A stretch of DNA of 37,432 bases, from assembly GCA_038230975.1 (NCBI GenBank), contig JBBRMF010000017.1:1-37432 (forward strand), in the 5' to 3' direction. Below the pieces are notes generated by a model, which searched no databases, was not told the origin of the DNA, and saw only the letters and a list, made by a program, of their open reading frames with translations. The stretch is from JANXVV01 sp038230975 (GTDB lineage Bacteria; Planctomycetota; Phycisphaerae; Tepidisphaerales; Tepidisphaeraceae). The translations under genes were made by a program, and so were the position numbers. Shown here one piece after another: positions 23,350-31,247 of the stretch. Numbering within the stretch: the stretch's first letter is position 1; every line of letters begins with the position of its first letter.

Positions 23350-25332
23350 ATGATCGACGCATTGATTCAACTTCTGGTGACCACGAAGAATGAGGCGGCG
23401 GACGATCTGCTTCTGCAGGCGCTGGAAATTGGATCTGAGTCGGAACAAACGGTGGTGTTAGACGCTATTTTTAAGCGGCAAACGGTACACGGGTTAAGCG
23501 GTGTCATCGGGTTGTATGAGTCATTGCCGGATCCGCTCAAGCTGACGGTATTGGATAACGTCAAGCAATTGCATCACGCGATTCGCGATTGCGGCCGCAG
23601 CAATGATCCGGACCGTCGCAAGGCGGCATTGAAGCTGGTCGCACTGGGGCGACAAGGCAAGTTGGCATACATACTTTCCGAGAATTTGCACGATCCCAAT
23701 GATGAGTTTTCCAAGGCTGCCGTCGAGGCGATGGTGGGTTTGGCGCGATGGGTGGCAACGGAAACCAAGAGATTGCAGCAGGGTGCGGCGTTCAAGGTTC
23801 AGGAGGCTGGAAATGCGGCGGCGACCGCGTCTTCTGCCCCGAACCTTGAACCCCGGACCCTTGATGCAGGCACCCGAAACTATCGCGACTTGATCGAGCA
23901 GCGCACGGAAATTGAGCAGGCCGTCGCACGAGCGATGGATGTCCATCGGGGCAAGCACGGCCAGGATATCCTGCGGGCGGCGCTGCTTCTTTGCGACTGG
24001 CCGGGAAGCAAGACGCTGGCGATTCTGCACACGGCCAAGCATGGTGGGCAAAGCCCGATGGTTCGCCGACTGCAGCAGCCACCGGCGAGCGAGCATGTGG
24101 AGGCGTTTCTGCTCGGCGCATCGCACGGCCAAATGCGGTCTCATTTCGGTGTCGTGTTTTCGCATATCGAAGAAGCGCCGGTGTTGGATGCATTGTTGCG
24201 CAAAACGCACTGGTTGAAGGATAATCAGCTCCAGCTTTGCATTCATCAGGTATCGCGCGGGAAGTGGTGGGGGGAATCGGAATTGATGCATGACATCAGC
24301 CGTCGCGATCCGGTGGATGCGGCGAAAGTCGGTGAATGGATCGCGGTCTCCGGCATTCATGATGTCATGCAGGATGAGCGGTTGGATCGCATACGGGTGT
24401 ATGTGGGTGAAAACTTCGAAGCCAAGCTGCGCCTACTTCGCATCGCGCTTCGTCGAGTGCGGCGGGGTTCAAGCGTTCATCTGCTGAAGGCATTCTTGAA
24501 TGATTCGGATGAACGGATTGTCCGGATGGCCGCGCGCGATATCGTTCGCCGCAAGCCCCAGGATTTTGAGAACATGCTGCTGCAATTGATGATGAATGCG
24601 CCGGAGTCCGTACGCCGAGTGGTGGCTCGGTCGATTGGACAGAACGGCTTTGAACAGTTCTGGTTGAAGTTTGATGTACTCCCCCGATCGACACGAAAGC
24701 AAGCCGGTAAGGCGATGCTGAAAGTGCTGCCCGACGCGGCTAATCGGTTGGGTCGTAAATTGATGACCGGCACGCTGCCGGATCGATTGAAAGCCATTCA
24801 GATTGCCCAGGAATTGGAACTCAGTGAAATCCTGCGCAATGTTCTGACGCAACTTTGTAATGATCCGAACCCGAAGATTCGCAGCAAAGCCGTCAGCGTG
24901 CTGGGTGAAGATCCGACGAATTCGGACACGATTCTGGATCGCGTATTGCAAGACCCTGATCCGCGGGTTCGTGCGAATGCGATTGAAGTTCTGGAGCAAA
25001 AACAACGCGCTGACTATCTTCCGATGCTGGCCCAGCGGGCGCGGGCGAGCAACTCGCGCGAGCGGGCCAATGCGATCAAGGCGATGCATCGCATGAAGGT
25101 GAAAGCCGCCACTGCTTCATTGGATTTGATGCTGCACGATGAGCGCCCCGAGCACCGCATTTCGGCGATGTGGACACTCAAGCAAATTGGCTGGTGGAGA
25201 CTTCTTGCCGAGGTGGGACGTTTGGCGAAGCAAGATGGGAATTTGCGCGTTCGGCGATATGCGCTCGGGGTTCTGCGGAGCGTATCAGAGGACTTGCAGG
25301 CGAAAAAAGCAGCACTGGCGAAGGCGGGGTGA
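23350..25332 (+). CDS. HEAT-repeat protein downstream of the nonulosonate genes
   Basis: A 660-residue predicted alpha-solenoid. HEAT-like helical pairs are clear in the C-terminal half, for example LTQLCNDPNPKIRSKAVSVL, LDRVLQDPDPRVRANAIEVL and LMLHDERPEHRISAMWTL, and weaker at the N-terminus (LLLQALEIGSESEQTVVLDA). No catalytic motif or membrane segment was seen, so a protein-binding scaffold is the inference. A linker at about residues 145-170 is encoded by an inverted repeat. The ATG beginning MIDALIQLL was chosen; the frame is open back through a palindromic repeat, and an in-frame GTG a few codons upstream is an alternative. It is followed after 2 bases by a small membrane-protein gene. 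Confidence 0.78.
   Translation: MIDALIQLLVTTKNEAADDLLLQALEIGSESEQTVVLDAIFKRQTVHGLSGVIGLYESLPDPLKLTVLDNVKQLHHAIRDCGRSNDPDRRKAALKLVALGRQGKLAYILSENLHDPNDEFSKAAVEAMVGLARWVATETKRLQQGAAFKVQEAGNAAATASSAPNLEPRTLDAGTRNYRDLIEQRTEIEQAVARAMDVHRGKHGQDILRAALLLCDWPGSKTLAILHTAKHGGQSPMVRRLQQPPASEHVEAFLLGASHGQMRSHFGVVFSHIEEAPVLDALLRKTHWLKDNQLQLCIHQVSRGKWWGESELMHDISRRDPVDAAKVGEWIAVSGIHDVMQDERLDRIRVYVGENFEAKLRLLRIALRRVRRGSSVHLLKAFLNDSDERIVRMAARDIVRRKPQDFENMLLQLMMNAPESVRRVVARSIGQNGFEQFWLKFDVLPRSTRKQAGKAMLKVLPDAANRLGRKLMTGTLPDRLKAIQIAQELELSEILRNVLTQLCNDPNPKIRSKAVSVLGEDPTNSDTILDRVLQDPDPRVRANAIEVLEQKQRADYLPMLAQRARASNSRERANAIKAMHRMKVKAATASLDLMLHDERPEHRISAMWTLKQIGWWRLLAEVGRLAKQDGNLRVRRYALGVLRSVSEDLQAKKAALAKAG
23790..23851. 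repeat. Inverted repeat inside the HEAT-protein gene
   Basis: GTTCAAGGTTC-type arms of 11 bp (GTTCAAGGTTC at 23790-23800, complementary to 23841-23851) flank a 40-base loop. The encoded stretch (FKVQEAGNAAATASSAPNLE) is low-complexity and reads like an inserted linker between helical repeats. Confidence 0.6.
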
Positions 25333-25334
25333 AA

Positions 25335-25940
25335 ATGATGTGGGATTTAATGTCAACTGCACAGAGTAATTGTTCCCCTTGTCCCGAGTATCGTCGGGCG
25401 AGGCGAAAGACCCCTCACCCTAACCCTCTCCCCGGAGTACCGGGGGGAGGGGGCCGGAAATATGTTGCTCGACTATTCGGCGTTGCGGTTTGTGTTATTC
25501 ACTGGGTTTTTGCTTCGGTCTCACTGGCGACACCGACACAGGAAGAAGTTTTCAAAAGCATTTCCCGGAATGTGTCGGAGAGTGACGGCAGCGGTCGGAT
25601 GCTGCTTGCATTCATCGTCACGGGCGCGGCCGTACTCATGCTCCTGGCGTTGTTCAGTTCCCGGAATACTCGTGCGGCTACACCGAAAGCGCTCAATCAT
25701 TCGGGTAAACTTCTGAAAGAAATTTCTAAAAGTATTTCCCTGAGACCCGTGGAAATAAAGCAGCTGAAATTGCTGGCAGAAGCAGAGCGAAACGCCGGGG
25801 TAAATCTGGAGAACCCGCTGGTGTTTCTGCTGTGTCCTTCGGCGTTGACCACCGCGATGCGTTCCAACCGCGTGAAAGTGGATCGAAAGGTGATCGGCGG
25901 ATTGGCTCGTAAGTTAGGGTTGGTTGTTGCGAAAAAGTAG
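25335..25940 (+). CDS. Small membrane protein with repeat-encoded N-terminal insert
   Basis: A 201-residue protein starting two bases after the HEAT-gene stop. Residues about 25-40 (TPHPNPLPGVPGGGG) are encoded by a family A palindromic repeat. Then come a signal-like segment (VARLFGVAVCVIHWVFASVSLA) and a transmembrane helix (MLLAFIVTGAAVLMLLALF). A cytoplasmic helical domain follows: LLKEISKSISLRPVEIKQLK, AERNAGVNLENPLVFLLCPS and the C-terminal VIGGLARKLGLVVAKK. No ATG, GTG or TTG exists between the repeat and the hydrophobic part in this frame, so the insert must be translated if the gene works. The helical domain loosely recalls the helices that precede PilZ domains in some flagellar brake proteins, but no PilZ domain is present; that is weak inference. 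Confidence 0.6.
   Translation: MMWDLMSTAQSNCSPCPEYRRARRKTPHPNPLPGVPGGGGRKYVARLFGVAVCVIHWVFASVSLATPTQEEVFKSISRNVSESDGSGRMLLAFIVTGAAVLMLLALFSSRNTRAATPKALNHSGKLLKEISKSISLRPVEIKQLKLLAEAERNAGVNLENPLVFLLCPSALTTAMRSNRVKVDRKVIGGLARKLGLVVAKK
25411..25453. repeat. Family A palindromic repeat, translated
   Basis: CCCCTCACCCTAACCCTCTC followed by CCCGGAGTACCGGGGGGAGG. It is nearly identical over ~44 bases to 36178-36221. It lies in frame within the preceding gene's N-terminal region. A CCCGA/TCGGG mini-hairpin lies just upstream at 25383-25398. Confidence 0.85.
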
Positions 25941-25941
25941 C

Positions 25942-26703
25942 TTACGTCAGCGTATTCGTGTGATCCAATCCGCCGAATCGTCGATTGCGGGATGCGAACG
26001 CGCGAATCGCCGCGTGCAAATCGGGGATGCCGAAATCCGGCCAGAATTTATCGCTCACGTACAACTCGGCATAGCTGATCTGCCATAGGAGATAATTGCT
26101 GACGCGCATTTCACCGGCGGTGCGAATGAGCAGATCCGGATCGGGCATGCCGGCGGTGTAGAGGTGATTGGAAATGGTCGATTCGTGGATGTTTTCAGGT
26201 TCGAGTTGGCCACGTTTTACTTTTTCGGCGATTGCCCGAACGGCATCCGTAATCTCCGCGCGACTTCCGTAATTCAACGCAAGCACCAGCGTCAATCCGG
26301 TATTATTTTTCGTTTCCGCCAGTGTGCGATCCACTTCTTCAAGCACCGGATCCGGCAATTGATCGAGCCTTCCGATCTGCCGAAACTGAATATTGTTTTC
26401 CATCATCGTATCGCGCTCCTGGCGAAGATAATCGATGTACATCTGCATGAGGAATGAGACTTCCGTTGGGGGGCGTTTCCAGTTTTCGAGGCTGAAAGAA
26501 TAGAGCGTGAGATAATCGGGCCCGCCATGATTTTTTCGCAAATCGGCACATTCGGTGACGATATTACGAACGGTTTTCGCGCCCTCCTGATGACCGCGAA
26601 CGCGCTCCAATCCGCGCCCGACGGCCCAGCGGCCGTTACCGTCCATGATGACCGCAATGTGTCGCGGAACGCGCTCGGAAGGAATATCGAAAGAAGGATG
26701 CAT
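25942..26703 (-). CDS. uppS: Isoprenyl transferase (undecaprenyl diphosphate synthase)
   Basis: A 253-residue cis-prenyltransferase that extends farnesyl diphosphate with isopentenyl diphosphate to the lipid carrier for peptidoglycan and polysaccharide synthesis. Family motifs are HIAVIMDGNGRWA with catalytic D21, RVRGHQEGAKTVRNI, LTLYSFSLENWKRP, LALNYGSRAEI, the DPDLLIRTAGEMRVSNYLLWQ block and ELYVSDKFWPDF. The length is normal. The start ATG is supported by the conserved N-terminus; a weak GAGA-type Shine-Dalgarno is nearby. Its stop lies one base from the convergent end of the small membrane-protein gene. The cdsA and dxr partners often found beside it are not in the window. Confidence 0.96.
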   Translation of the reverse strand: MHPSFDIPSERVPRHIAVIMDGNGRWAVGRGLERVRGHQEGAKTVRNIVTECADLRKNHGGPDYLTLYSFSLENWKRPPTEVSFLMQMYIDYLRQERDTMMENNIQFRQIGRLDQLPDPVLEEVDRTLAETKNNTGLTLVLALNYGSRAEITDAVRAIAEKVKRGQLEPENIHESTISNHLYTAGMPDPDLLIRTAGEMRVSNYLLWQISYAELYVSDKFWPDFGIPDLHAAIRAFASRNRRFGGLDHTNTLT

Positions 26704-26852
26704 ACGTTTCTCGCCGAACCAGATACCGATCCACTGAATGAATCAATGTAACGCGCGCGGCAGTCGTCGACAAAGCGCGCATCCGTTTTGAATATGCCAG
26801 ATTTCCGGCACGATCCGGTTTGATTCAGTTTAGTGCATCGCGTCGAATGGGG

Positions 26853-26880
26853 TTGCCAGCCTATGCTCGACCGCTACACT
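26853..26880 (+). promoter_or_regulatory. Candidate promoter, near-leaderless, for the carbonic anhydrase gene
   Basis: TTGCCA and TACACT are separated by 16 bases; the -10 ends nine bases before the preferred ATG, which lacks a Shine-Dalgarno. Confidence 0.3.
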
Positions 26881-26889
26881 GTCCGTGTA

Positions 26890-27480
26890 ATGTCAGCGAT
26901 CCCGGATATTCTCGCCCACAATGTCGAATTTGTGGCCAATAAGTCGTACGAAGAGTTTCTCACCAGTGCGTTACCCAATAAAAGGCTGGTGATTATCACC
27001 TGCATGGACACGCGGTTGGTTGAACTGCTACCCAAGGCGATGGGAATGAAGAACGGCGATGCGAAGTTGATTAAGATTGCTGGAGCCGTGGTCAGCCATC
27101 CGTTCGGCTCGGTGATGCGAAGTATACTTGTAGCAGTGTACCAACTTGGGGCGGAAGAAATTGCCGTCGTGGGCCATTACGGGTGCGGCATGACAGGGCT
27201 CAGCGCTGATGAGGTTCTCGATAAAGCCCGGCTCCGCGGAATATCCGCCGAGACTTTCATGGCACTTGACCGCGCTGGCGTCGACTTGCCTCATTTTCTC
27301 GCCGGCTTCAAAAGTCCGCAGGATGGGGTGCTGGCGAGCGTGAATCTGATCCGTAACCATCCGCTTCTACCAAAAGATGTGGCGGTTCACGGTCTTATGA
27401 TCCATCCTGAAACGGGGCGTTTAGAAGTGCTGACGACTGGAGCGTTTGAATATGGAACTTCCCCGTCGATCCCGCGGTGA
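26890..27480 (+). CDS. Beta-class carbonic anhydrase
   Basis: A 196-residue zinc enzyme interconverting CO2 and bicarbonate. The zinc ligands are C38 (ITCMDTRL), H96 and C99 (GHYGCGM), and the D-R dyad follows C38. The compact length and the LLPKAMGMKNGDAKLIKIAGAVV segment fit the small plant-type/clade of bacterial beta enzymes. ATG choices exist at 26863 and 26890. The latter is preferred because of a promoter-like element immediately upstream and no homology before it. The 3' end overlaps the following radical SAM gene by 29 bases, implying co-transcription and coupling. Confidence 0.9.
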   Translation: MSAIPDILAHNVEFVANKSYEEFLTSALPNKRLVIITCMDTRLVELLPKAMGMKNGDAKLIKIAGAVVSHPFGSVMRSILVAVYQLGAEEIAVVGHYGCGMTGLSADEVLDKARLRGISAETFMALDRAGVDLPHFLAGFKSPQDGVLASVNLIRNHPLLPKDVAVHGLMIHPETGRLEVLTTGAFEYGTSPSIPR

Positions 27481-29314
27481 TGAACTGCTTCGCCCCGGTC
27501 AATTGGCCAGCTTGCGCCTTCGTTTGCGTCAAATCGCAGCGCGGCATGATCTGGTCACCGTGATCGCCTGTGCATTCGATCATCGCACGCGGATGCTGCC
27601 ATTCATCTATGCCGACACGCGCATGGCGCCGGCGGGTGTGCGATCCATCGGGTCGGCGATGGTGGATGCCGGATTCCCTAAAACGCGCATCGTGCTGCAG
27701 CAGTGGAATAAGAGATTCAAACCTTCGCAGATGAAACTGGACGGGCGCGTCCCGGATATTTTCATGGTCTCCAGCATGGGGCTGCATTCGGATCAGTGCA
27801 TGGAAATGATTCGAGATGCGCGGCGGATTGATCCGGCACATCGGCCGTTGATTATTGCTGGTGGGCCGCACGCGGTGTATCAACCCTACGAACTTTTCAG
27901 CGGGAACCCTGCCGACCCGACCAGCGCGGATGTGGTCGTCACTGGTGAAGAATATGTTCTCCTCAACTTACTGGAAGTGATCCTTTCCGTGCGGGCAAAC
28001 GGCGAATCGATGCGATCCGCATACTACCGCGCACGAGATATCGGCGCGCTCGATGATGTGCCCGGGCTGGTTTACCCGCGCGGTGATCGCAGCATACAGC
28101 AGGATGGTGTGCCCGAAGAACTGGTCGATACGGGCATTCAGCGATTGCTTGGCAATCTTGATGAGATGGCAGATTCGGTGCATGGGTATCGGTTGCTGGA
28201 ATCACCGAGCCGGCGGGCAACTCTTGGCGCTCATCCCGTGGCGGCCAATCGCATTCGCCGACTAAGCCCGATCAGCTCTATCGTTCTGACGTTTGGCTGC
28301 AAATTTGCCTGCCAGTATTGCCCGATTCCTGCGTACAACCAGCGTCAATACCGCACGAAAAGCAGCGGACGCATGGCCGAAGAAATGTGGCGGTTGAATA
28401 AAGAGTTTGGGCTGAAATATTTCTTCGGCGCAGACGATAACTTTTTCAACAATAAAGAACGCACACTCGAAATCGTTCAGGCATTGGCGAAGGCGGAATT
28501 TGAGGGTGTGCCGCTGCGGAAAAAGATCCGCTGGCACACCGAGGTGACTGTTCACGATACCCTTCAAATGAAGGAACATCTCCCGTTGATCCATGATTCC
28601 GGGTGTCGCGCACTATGGCTTGGGGTCGAAGATATGACCGCCACGCTGGTGAATAAAGGTCAAAGCGTCGACAAGACGACCGAGGCATTCAGGGCATTGC
28701 GCGAAGCGGGAATTTGTCCGATGCCCATGATGATGCATCACGATTCACAGCCGCTGTACTCGCGCGGTACAAATTACGGGCTGATTAACCAGATCAATCT
28801 TCTTCGCAAAGCCGGCGCTGTCTCGCTGCAGGTGCTGATGATGACGCCATCCGCAGGCACAAAGTTATTTGAGCAATGCTTCACGACCGGGCAAGTGATT
28901 AGTCAGGCGGGGGGAAAAGAAGTGAGTCCCCATATGTATGATGGGAACTATGTCGTCGCGTCCAGCCATCCCCGCCCGTGGCACAAGCAATTGAACATGC
29001 TGATTGGCTATGCCTCGTTCTACAACCCGGTCTGGCTGGCGTGGAATCTCTTACGCAAGAAGACCAAGGTCTCGCAAAAAGCGGCCGGCATGCAGATCGT
29101 CGGAATGCTCGGCTTGACCCAAACGATTCGTCGTACGTTTACCTGGTCTTTACGACTGGCGTTTGGACGGATCAGTCGACTGACCCATCCACCAACCAGT
29201 GCGATCCCCATGCGAAGCGTATCAGGCGAAAGCGCCAGCCATGCGGCGTTCGAAGGGCCAATATCGATCACGGTGAAAAAGAGCAGGGCAGTTAGTTTGC
29301 CGATCGCGAGTTAA
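27452..29314 (+). CDS. Cobalamin-binding-type radical SAM protein
   Basis: A 620-residue enzyme. The N-terminal region up to about 240 has the look of a B12-binding Rossmann domain: PDIFMVSSMGLHSDQCMEMI, PLIIAGGPHAVYQPYELF and ADVVVTGEEYVLLNLLE. The radical SAM core contains C283, C287 and C290 (FGCKFACQYCPI), the YFFGADDNFFNN strand and GCRALWLGVEDMTATLVNKG. The C-terminus has a hydrophobic/basic region (MLIGYASFYNPVWLAWNLLRKK) suggesting membrane association. It resembles the large B12-radical SAM group that includes HpnJ- and BchE-like enzymes. The reaction (methyl transfer or rearrangement) is unknown. The ATG lies 29 bases inside the carbonic anhydrase gene. Confidence 0.85.
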   Translation: MELPRRSRGDELLRPGQLASLRLRLRQIAARHDLVTVIACAFDHRTRMLPFIYADTRMAPAGVRSIGSAMVDAGFPKTRIVLQQWNKRFKPSQMKLDGRVPDIFMVSSMGLHSDQCMEMIRDARRIDPAHRPLIIAGGPHAVYQPYELFSGNPADPTSADVVVTGEEYVLLNLLEVILSVRANGESMRSAYYRARDIGALDDVPGLVYPRGDRSIQQDGVPEELVDTGIQRLLGNLDEMADSVHGYRLLESPSRRATLGAHPVAANRIRRLSPISSIVLTFGCKFACQYCPIPAYNQRQYRTKSSGRMAEEMWRLNKEFGLKYFFGADDNFFNNKERTLEIVQALAKAEFEGVPLRKKIRWHTEVTVHDTLQMKEHLPLIHDSGCRALWLGVEDMTATLVNKGQSVDKTTEAFRALREAGICPMPMMMHHDSQPLYSRGTNYGLINQINLLRKAGAVSLQVLMMTPSAGTKLFEQCFTTGQVISQAGGKEVSPHMYDGNYVVASSHPRPWHKQLNMLIGYASFYNPVWLAWNLLRKKTKVSQKAAGMQIVGMLGLTQTIRRTFTWSLRLAFGRISRLTHPPTSAIPMRSVSGESASHAAFEGPISITVKKSRAVSLPIAS

Positions 29315-29350
29315 TGATGGGATAAAAATTCGGTCAGGAGATCAGACATA

Positions 29351-29415
29351 TAGCCCGGCGTTTACGCCGGTTCTTCGCGGCTGGCGTTAGAAAAACCGGT
29401 GTAAACGTTGGGCTA
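29351..29415. repeat. TAGCCCGGCGTTTACGCCGG-type inverted repeat
   Basis: Arms 29351-29372 and 29394-29415 pair over 22 bp if three G-U wobbles are allowed. It lies between convergent genes and can act as a bidirectional terminator. No other copy was seen in the window. Confidence 0.75.
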
Positions 29416-29429
29416 AATGAAGGGTGTCA

Positions 29430-29783
29430 TTATTTGGCTTTGTGATGCTTCTTCTCTGGCTTGGTGGTCGTCGCCTTGATGGTTGTGGCCGTTCCAATGC
29501 CGGGGGCAATCTGAACCCAAAGATCCTTTTTCAGATCCGTCAGTTTCGCATCCGCACCGTCAATGGTGACTTTTGTCTTCTCGTTGGTTGAAACGGTGAT
29601 CTCCGTGGCTTTTTTCCCGGAGGTCACTACGACGACATTCGTTCCATCGGCCGCTACGCTTACGACCTGACCCCGAACCGGCTTATCGCCCTTTGTCTTT
29701 CCACCGGCAGGTTTCTTTGCCTGCGCCACACCGACAAGACCGCACACCAGCATCGTCACGATAACGCTCATCAAGATTTTCAC
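29430..29783 (-). CDS. Small secreted lysine-rich protein
   Basis: A 117-residue protein with a clear signal peptide (MSVIVTMLVCGLVGVAQA, cleaved before KKPAG). A small beta-rich domain follows (RGQVVSVAADGTNVVVVTSG, KATEITVSTNEKTKVTI, WVQIAPGIGTATTIKATT), resembling DUF5666-like metal- or ligand-response proteins. The tail is basic and histidine-containing (KPEKKHHKAK). The start is a GTG supported by GAGGAG upstream; an ATG four codons later is less favoured. No function is known. No companion gene on the same strand is close enough for an operon. Confidence 0.65.
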   Translation of the reverse strand: MKILMSVIVTMLVCGLVGVAQAKKPAGGKTKGDKPVRGQVVSVAADGTNVVVVTSGKKATEITVSTNEKTKVTIDGADAKLTDLKKDLWVQIAPGIGTATTIKATTTKPEKKHHKAK

Positions 29784-29923
29784 GGAAACGCTCCTCAGCC
29801 CCCGCTGTGCGGCGGGCTCATTTCATTCATCACAAACCCCGGAAAAGGTTCTCAGCTACGCGGCTGGGAAATTCCTTCTCTCAATCATCCAACGTCCGAA
29901 CTACCGTAATTGTTTCGAAATTC

Positions 29924-30823
29924 TCAAAACTTGTTCTTTCGAAGCCATTCGACGCACCGAGTGGTCCACGCACGAGTCAGCCCAAAACCGTGTTGACCGG
30001 CCTCCAGCCGAACATATTCACACGGTACGTCGACGGCTTTCATTGCCTCAACATAATGATCGGCATTTGATACCGGAACCACTTTATCCGTTGTGGAATG
30101 CACGATAAATGCCGGAGAAGTGTCTTTCGTCACCTGCTTCTCATTGCTGAAAAGCTCGATCAATTCGGGCTTTGCGTCAGGTCCTAAAAGGTTATTGCGG
30201 CTGCCGGCGTGCGCATCCGGCCCGCTCAACGTGATGACCGGATAAATCAGGATATGCAGATCGGGCCGCGATGGGACCCGGTCAACCGGATCGTCGCTCC
30301 CGGCATTCCCCGACGTGTAGTGCGTCGCCACGGAGCTGGCAAGATGGCCACCGGCTGAAAACCCCATGATGCCGATACGATGCGCGTCAATTCCGAATTC
30401 GGCGGCATGTGCGCGAACATACTGCACGGCGCGCTGACCGTCTTCAATCTCAGCCGGGTAATGGTATTTCGGCGCAAGGCGATATCGCAGAACAAATGCC
30501 GTGATTCCATTTTCAGCGAACCACTGACCCACGACCCCCGCTTCGTGCTGAGCCAAGCCACCGTAACCTCCACCCGGGCAAACCACGAACGCGGCTCCGG
30601 TTGCCCGATCGGCCGGCGCTTTGAAGATTTGCAAAGCAGGAGTGTCCGATTTCTCGGTACCATTTGCGTGTGGAACCTTGCCGTCTGGCCAGAGGTTTAC
30701 GAACGGTGCTTCCTGAGTGGTGGGCACGGATGTTTTAGCGACGGAGGTTTCGGCGGAACCCTCCTCAGAAATCAAAATACCAGCCGCGATCGCAATAGCT
30801 GTTAGGAAATATCTGCTGAACAT
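29924..30823 (-). CDS. Secreted alpha/beta hydrolase (acetyl-esterase/xylan esterase-like)
   Basis: A 299-residue exported hydrolase. A signal peptide spans residues 1-25 (YFLTAIAIAAGILISEEGSA). The oxyanion loop is CPGGGYGGLA (82-91). The nucleophile elbow is GFSAGGH with S156, the acid is probably D246 (STTDKVVP) and the histidine H278 (GQHGFGL). The segment FVNLWPDGKVP near the N-terminus is common in the BD-FAE/acetylxylan-esterase group, and YPAEIEDGQRAVQYVRAHA is its usual helix. It would remove acetyl or feruloyl groups from polysaccharide outside the cytoplasm; the substrate is inferred. No Shine-Dalgarno is obvious. It stands alone. Confidence 0.88.
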   Translation of the reverse strand: MFSRYFLTAIAIAAGILISEEGSAETSVAKTSVPTTQEAPFVNLWPDGKVPHANGTEKSDTPALQIFKAPADRATGAAFVVCPGGGYGGLAQHEAGVVGQWFAENGITAFVLRYRLAPKYHYPAEIEDGQRAVQYVRAHAAEFGIDAHRIGIMGFSAGGHLASSVATHYTSGNAGSDDPVDRVPSRPDLHILIYPVITLSGPDAHAGSRNNLLGPDAKPELIELFSNEKQVTKDTSPAFIVHSTTDKVVPVSNADHYVEAMKAVDVPCEYVRLEAGQHGFGLTRAWTTRCVEWLRKNKF

Positions 30824-30838
30824 TGGATGTGCCCGCTC

Positions 30839-31123
30839 TCAAAAATGAATGTGATCCCCCATTTGCTCCGCTACTTGATCTGAGTTACCGAAAGAGTCCA
30901 GTGTTCGTTGATGGGGACCTATCAGATATACGAGTGCGCCCCGTCCTCGTGCGATGATTGTCCGCTGGCCAAAGCCGGCCTCGAACTGCGATGGGCGGCC
31001 CTGGCGTACGACCTCAGAAAGATTATGAGATTCAAAAGGACCGCCATGGCTTGAAAACCCTGCGCAGGATCCCCGCGCCAATCCCCCCGGGTGCCAAAAG
31101 GCCAGAAAGCTAACCGCAGGCAA
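30839..31123 (-). CDS. Doubtful ORF or gene remnant
   Basis: An open frame of 94 codons beginning with TTG occupies most of the 415-base gap between the hydrolase and the radical SAM gene. The second half (TIIARGRGALVYLIGPHQ, GNSDQVAEQMGDHIHF) has a protein-like composition, while the first half is tryptophan/glycine-rich and looks random. I recognise no family. It may be the 3' remnant of a decayed gene. No Shine-Dalgarno or promoter supports it. Confidence 0.25.
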   Translation of the reverse strand: MPAVSFLAFWHPGGLARGSCAGFSSHGGPFESHNLSEVVRQGRPSQFEAGFGQRTIIARGRGALVYLIGPHQRTLDSFGNSDQVAEQMGDHIHF

Positions 31124-31230
31124 CGGCGTGAGTCATCTCCCGCCGGCGGAACCTGAAAACTTCAGCCCGACTGGAAAGTGCCGGCCGAATCGCGATATTC
31201 CGCAGCGGGAGATAAATCGACGGGCCCCAT

Positions 31231-31247
31231 GCCGGGGGCTATGTAGG
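31231..31247. repeat. GCCGGGGGCTATGTAGG repeat at a gene end
   Basis: Identical to 9447-9463. On the minus strand it encodes the last two codons (P, T) and the TAG stop of the radical SAM gene. Confidence 0.6.

Noticed and set aside
23521..24360. A 279-codon minus-strand ORF across the HEAT-repeat gene
   Set aside because: Antisense shadow; the plus-strand frame encodes clear HEAT-like helices and follows the operon.
25462..25716. An alternative ATG-started ORF just after the family A repeat
   Set aside because: It is in a different frame from the continuing membrane protein and gives a short cysteine/arginine-rich product.
27395..27883. A minus-strand ORF over the carbonic anhydrase/radical SAM junction
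   Set aside because: Antisense to two well-supported genes and without any recognisable motif.
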